The notes beneath the pieces were generated by a model. That model had not been told where the DNA came from. It searched no databases and was given only the letters and a program-made list of their open reading frames with translations. The translations under genes were made by a program, and so were the position numbers. Below are positions 45,571 through 64,000 of a stretch of DNA of 64,000 bases, piece after piece. This stretch comes from Amorphochlora amoebiformis (Eukaryota > Cercozoa > Chlorarachniophyceae): assembly GCA_054601695.1 (NCBI GenBank), contig BAAHQB010000097.1, positions 248,001 to 312,000 of the forward strand. Direction: 5' to 3'. Numbering within the stretch: the stretch's first letter is position 1; each line of letters begins with the position of its first letter.

Positions 45571-45674
45571 AGTATAAATCATACCTTCTCTGCCCCCCTA
45601 ACTGCAGGGTGATGAAATATAGCATTATCATGAACCCTCAGGTCATTCCGAAACCACAACACGGCATGCTTTAC
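30791..45674 (-). CDS. CRYD: DASH-family cryptochrome/photolyase (22 exons, first residues unresolved)
   Basis: Exons in transcript order: 45674-45585, 44832-44700, 44269-44220, 43740-43669, 43254-43213, 42664-42638, 41565-41514, 40588-40518, 39901-39827, 39257-39171, 38699-38595, 38440-38360, 37589-37510, 36867-36816, 35566-35515, 34567-34516, 34118-34075, 33298-33219, 33117-33060, 32413-32369, 31509-31446, 30851-30791 (490 residues, all phases closing, stop TAA at 30793-30791). The N-terminal photolyase fold starts [15 protein letters not shown] and continues [15 protein letters not shown] and [10 protein letters not shown]. The FAD-binding half has [74 protein letters not shown] and [20 protein letters not shown] proteins are flavoproteins that repair cyclobutane dimers (mainly in single-stranded DNA) and may signal. 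The DASH-type sequence [13 protein letters not shown] and the short basic tail ending GRKDFKK favour DASH over other cryptochromes. Exon 1 begins in phase 0 without an ATG, so a further upstream exon must supply the start. Confidence 0.94.
31186..31235 (-). repeat. Intronic copy of the 3' edge of CRY-DASH exon 21
   Basis: The last bases of exon 31509-31446 (minus strand CCAGTTAAACCCTTAAG plus donor GTTTCT) reappear about 240 bp further into the following intron as CCAGTTAGACCCCTAAG followed by ATTTGC. The GT of the donor is lost in the copy. Both are flanked by (TA)n. Confidence 0.82.
32893..33050. repeat. GA-rich tract (CT-rich on CRY-DASH sense strand)
   Basis: Purine-rich run directly downstream (transcript sense) of exon 33117-33060, made of GAGAGA and AGGAGA-type words. 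Confidence 0.85.
33341..33552. repeat. Near-identical 80-bp duplication in CRY-DASH intron
   Basis: 33341-33420 and 33473-33552 are essentially the same, including the non-TA landmarks TAATACATAAATA and TTATGTATGTA. The near identity suggests a recent event or an assembly artefact. Confidence 0.85.
35257..35353. repeat. (AAT)n trinucleotide microsatellite
   Basis: About 30 AAT units, interrupted once by an A run near 35276-35288, in a CRY-DASH intron. The translated poly-Asn/poly-Ile frames here are artefacts. Confidence 0.93.
35623..35947. repeat. Telomere-type TTAGGG array with a subtelomere-like satellite unit
   Basis: TTAGGG repeats and variants (GGGCGTCGGG) are interleaved with a non-telomeric unit of about 49 bp. 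That unit starts GAGCATGTTAGTATAC and contains GTTAACCGATGG. It occurs at 35651-35699 and 35790-35838, with a truncated third copy at 35927-35947. The array lies in the CRY-DASH intron between exons 36867-36816 and 35566-35515. Confidence 0.9.
40284..40326 (-). repeat. Intronic copy of the 3' edge of CRY-DASH exon 8
   Basis: The last 38 bases of exon 40588-40518 (encoding [11 protein letters not shown]) plus a donor-like GTAGCA recur exactly in the next intron, with (TA)n between and around. The copy has no acceptor of its own, so it should not be spliced in unless a cryptic AG is used. Confidence 0.88.
43029..43190 (+). repeat. Telomere-type CCCTAA repeats (degenerate) with dispersed 35-bp element
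   Basis: Short CCCTAACC runs flank a 35-bp string at 43077-43111 that is found twice more at 56142 and 56221. It lies in the CRY-DASH intron beside exon 43254-43213. Confidence 0.85.
43588..43662 (+). repeat. Degenerate CCCTAA repeats next to CRY-DASH exon 4
   Basis: AACCCTAACCCTGAC and AACCCTTACC-type words run up to the donor side of exon 43740-43669 (minus-strand gene). Confidence 0.75.
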
Positions 45675-46582
45675 CTAGTCGAAATCACACCCAAATTAGT
45701 CTATTATCAGGAAATTCATCACCGGAGTATCTCAATGAGTTTACGCATATGCACGGTAAAGCGCGAATCTATTGTGGCCTTGGGACTCGTGACGAGAACC
45801 CGAAGAGATAAACAGAAAGCAAAACCAGGCCGAGAAAGAGAAAGGGACGGCAAGCAAAACGCCAAAGAGACGAAAGAGAAGGTTACACAAGGCGGAACAA
45901 ACGCAAGAAAAAGCAGCATGAGGCCTGAGAAATGAAAGATAGGGCAATATCGAAAATCCCGGAACGCGCCTGGCCTGCCTTTCCCCGGTCAGTGCCAACC
46001 CGTAGGTTTGAAGGGGAAACAAGGGTTATAAGGAATAGGATTGTGCTGATCACAGCGGCCGTGGCGCTCCTAGAGGGCTGCATCGGCGTGTATGGTTCTC
46101 CCGGCTTCTGAGCTTTTATAATCGTCGTCGGAATCCAGGCGCGGCTTCGGAGCCCATGTACACGTGATCTGGGGCTGAATCACGGAGGAGTTAACAAAAA
46201 ATCTGTTAAATTATATTGCGCTCAGTCTAGCCGACAAATAGTTTTTAAGAATTAATTTTGATTTGAAAAAGACACTCCCGCCGCGCCATCCTCCCCGCCG
46301 TGGGCTCTCCTTTCCTCGGTATGTCCAAATCCGAACTTTACCATGTCTACCACCTAAACACGAATTTCATGTATTACTCGGTTGGAAGTAGGAGGAGAGA
46401 AGGGGAAGGGGAAGGGGAAGGAGTCATAAATGGTGATGAGTCACTCTAAGCCTCGTCTTTCACCTTCTCTAAATCTGAACCCTAGTTTTTCATTTTGATA
46501 TAAGTCTGATAAGCACAAATCGAGATATGGGTGTGGACATGCTTTCTGTTCAATGTAGATATGTGTGATATTACGTGCTTTC

Positions 46583-46618
<36 letters not shown>

Positions 46619-46825
46619 TTGTTCACTCCGGTTTAACTTCTTGTCAATGCTTTGATGAATTCTGTGACTTCATTCTACAAAATAGTACTTCATTCTCGAT
46701 ATTCTACTTCTGGTCGCTTCTAGTACATTCTGGTAGATTCTAGTGCATTCTGGAATTCTTTGGAATGTCTTTTCCCTTTCTGGAACCAATAGGTAACTCT
46801 AGTTAGTGTACATCACATATATATG

Positions 46826-46870
<45 letters not shown>

Positions 46871-46875
46871 GTATA

Positions 46876-46921
46876 CACATATATCATGTATACATTAAGA
46901 AATGTGCACATTTTTTAAACA

Positions 46922-46958
<37 letters not shown>

Positions 46959-47075
46959 GTATATATATATATATATGTATAATATATATACATATGTATA
47001 TATGTATATATACATGTATATATATGTGTATATATATGTATACACGCACACACACACACATATATATATATATAC

Positions 47076-47119
<44 letters not shown>

Positions 47120-47120
47120 T

Positions 47121-47196
<76 letters not shown>

Positions 47197-47250
47197 ACAC
47201 ATATATCATGTACACATTGAGAAATGTACACATTTTTTACATACGCATAT
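46876..47250. repeat. Two-copy duplication, about 322-bp period
   Basis: 46876-46930 and 47198-47250 share ACATATATCATGTA, then AGAAATGT, then ACATTTTTTA. The intervening sequence is (TA)n. Confidence 0.75.
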
Positions 47251-47271
47251 ATATATATATATATAATATTG

Positions 47272-47322
<51 letters not shown>

Positions 47323-47328
47323 ATAATA

Positions 47329-47409
<81 letters not shown>

Positions 47410-47435
47410 CACGCACACACACATATAAATATATG

Positions 47436-47503
<68 letters not shown>

Positions 47504-47625
47504 TATACGTAATTATGTATGCAACATGCATATGTATAATCTTACAATATTAATTGATACACGCGCATGTATAAAAATATAATTGTAGTATAATAATAAA
47601 TGTATATGCACATATTAAAAAATGC

Positions 47626-47658
<33 letters not shown>

Positions 47659-47720
47659 TTTATACATACATATATATATATATATATGTATATATAGATA
47701 TAGATATATGCATATGGATA

Positions 47721-47798
<78 letters not shown>

Positions 47799-47807
47799 AC
47801 ATATATG

Positions 47808-47955
<148 letters not shown>

Positions 47956-47962
47956 ATATGTG

Positions 47963-48024
<62 letters not shown>

Positions 48025-48375
48025 CATATAGGGAGAGAAAAACAGTCGGGTAGAGATGCCGCGCAAGTAGAGCAGTATCGGGAGACGAGAATTGACTAAG
48101 TCAAACCGAATTCTTACTGTAAATAAATTCCATCTCAAATCTTACTCTTAATGTCTGTTGAAGCTACAGGTTTGGATTGAAACATGCATGTCATATAGTA
48201 TATGTGTATGTGTATATATATGTGTATATGTGCATATTATTAATGATATATGCTAAACACATATGCAATATTATGCATATACATAAATATAAAAAGATAC
48301 ACTCATTCACGCACACATCACATTTAACCCTGAACAGAAAATCTATATTCCCCTCAGAGGTTGATTTTTTATTAC

Positions 48376-48565
48376 GTGCCGTAGGCTCGTAGCGAATGCA
48401 GTCCAAGGCTGGTATAGTTCGCTCTGACACCCTCCTATTTTCCGATTGAACTTGCTAAAGATTCTTACCGGGTATTAATAGATGACCTACCAAACGTCCT
48501 AATGGAGTTTTAGATAAGGGAAAGATAATAATCTCGATGAAAAAGATGAACTTGCATAAAAAGAA
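48376..48565 (-). CDS. Possible two exons of an unidentified membrane protein
   Basis: On the minus strand, 48565-48469 starts after a pyrimidine-rich acceptor (CTTGTTCTTTAG) and ends at a strong donor (GTAAGA). It encodes 32 mostly hydrophobic residues (CKFIFFIEIIIFPLSK core). After a 45-bp intron, 48423-48376 continues in frame (ERTIPALDCIRYEPTA) to a GTAATA donor. I do not recognise the family. It could be part of an extra gene, a 5' exon of CRY-DASH, or chance. Confidence 0.25.
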
Positions 48566-49012
48566 CTAAAGAACAAGCGAGAAGTGCTCATCGATAGGCT
48601 CCCTACATTCAAATTCTAAGTTATCAGACTTCACTTTCAACTTCAAGTCTTCAACCTAATATATTACAGATTCTTATATGACGCGTATATGTGCATAATA
48701 AGAAATATTATAGATTAATAGAATAAGAAACGTGCACATCCAAACTGCTCAGAAAAACGATTACGAAGAGTTCCCTTGGCGACTCGAGACCGTGAATTCA
48801 AGGTGACCTTCCTAGGGGGAGTGTAGGGTGTGGATGGGGTGTATGCGTATGTATATGTGTGTGTGGGTTGTGGTTGGTCGTGTACAAATATGTAAATGAA
48901 TACTTGCGTTTATATATATATATATATATGCATATATAATATATCTATATATTATTTAGAAGACAAGATCTTACAAAATCTAACCTAAGTCCCGTCTTTG
49001 TATCTCTCCCCG

Positions 49013-49053
<41 letters not shown>

Positions 49054-49187
49054 TTATATATATATATATATGTATATATATTATAGGGAAGTAATCATAG
49101 GGCAAGCACACATCATATTATATGGCACTCTAAATTCACATATATACACAGAATAGTATATATATATATATATATATGTTATAATAT

Positions 49188-49302
<115 letters not shown>

Positions 49303-49609
49303 TATATGTATATACATATATATATATATATTTCTAAATTATAAATTTTTATATTACACAGGTTTGGTCAGGTTGTAAAGGAGTTAGAGTCGGACTAACT
49401 GAGGGAGAAAGATTGAATGCGAAAAGTGGGTGCTATTTGGGTGATCTTAAGTATTCTCAACCCGCGGTCTGAGGTCGATATGTACTTGTATTATAATTAA
49501 ATATGTATGTATGTATGTACGTATGTGAATGTGCATGTATTTGTAAAAGATATATGTTGTATGCTACACTTACACACCCATATATATATATACATACATA
49601 CATACATAC

Positions 49610-49655
<46 letters not shown>

Positions 49656-49765
49656 GTGTGTGTTCATAAATACGAGTAGTTGTATGCTCCTATTATGTCA
49701 CACAAATGTGTATCTATATTCATATATATAAATCTAAATATATGTACATATATATGTCTATAAAT

Positions 49766-49804
<39 letters not shown>

Positions 49805-49834
49805 GTGTACATATTCATGAATTTAACACACCAC

Positions 49835-49871
<37 letters not shown>

Positions 49872-49974
49872 CATATGTATGTGCATCATATATAAATGCA
49901 CACATTCATACACACATACATACATACGTACATACATACATACATACATACATACACATACGTGTGTTTAAAAG

Positions 49975-64000
<14,026 letters not shown>

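Overview
The window is nuclear DNA from an intron-rich eukaryote. All five protein genes that can be recognised are cut into many short exons (often 25-120 nt) with GT-AG introns, and nearly every intron carries a long (TA)n tract. Exons have mixed composition and introns are extremely AT-rich. Telomere-type CCCTAA/TTAGGG arrays lie inside several introns. A dynein-assembly factor (TTC12) implies motile cilia, and a DASH cryptochrome implies light sensing or DNA repair, so a flagellated protist is most likely. The architecture of the last gene reminds me of stramenopile or haptophyte proteins, but that is recollection and the species is not identified.

Layout: (1) 57-14981, + strand: complete TTC12 homologue, 30 exons, 950 residues. 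(2) 15572-26231, - strand: MOB1-like kinase activator, 22 exons, with a possible C-terminal extension. (3) 26637-29744, + strand: 7-exon protein with two myosin-I TH1 (lipid-binding) domains, no motor, and an N-myristoylation-type start. (4) 30791-45674, - strand: DASH cryptochrome, 22 exons, essentially complete except for the first residues. (5) about 49975 to the right edge, + strand: 24 exons of a receptor-like protein with a PhnD-type periplasmic-binding domain, a cysteine-rich linker and at least two membrane segments; it runs off the window and its 5' end is unresolved. Between (4) and (5) there is only a weak hint of another minus-strand membrane-protein gene. TTC12/MOB1 and TH1/CRY-DASH are convergent; MOB1/TH1 are divergent across about 405 bp.

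The exon chains were built by hand from splice sites, reading phase and family similarity. Phase closes across almost every junction, which is the main support for the models. The most unusual structural feature is that short copies of exon edges, with their splice site, sit inside the neighbouring intron between (TA)n tracts in four different genes. The genes look unrelated and do not form an operon or an obvious pathway.
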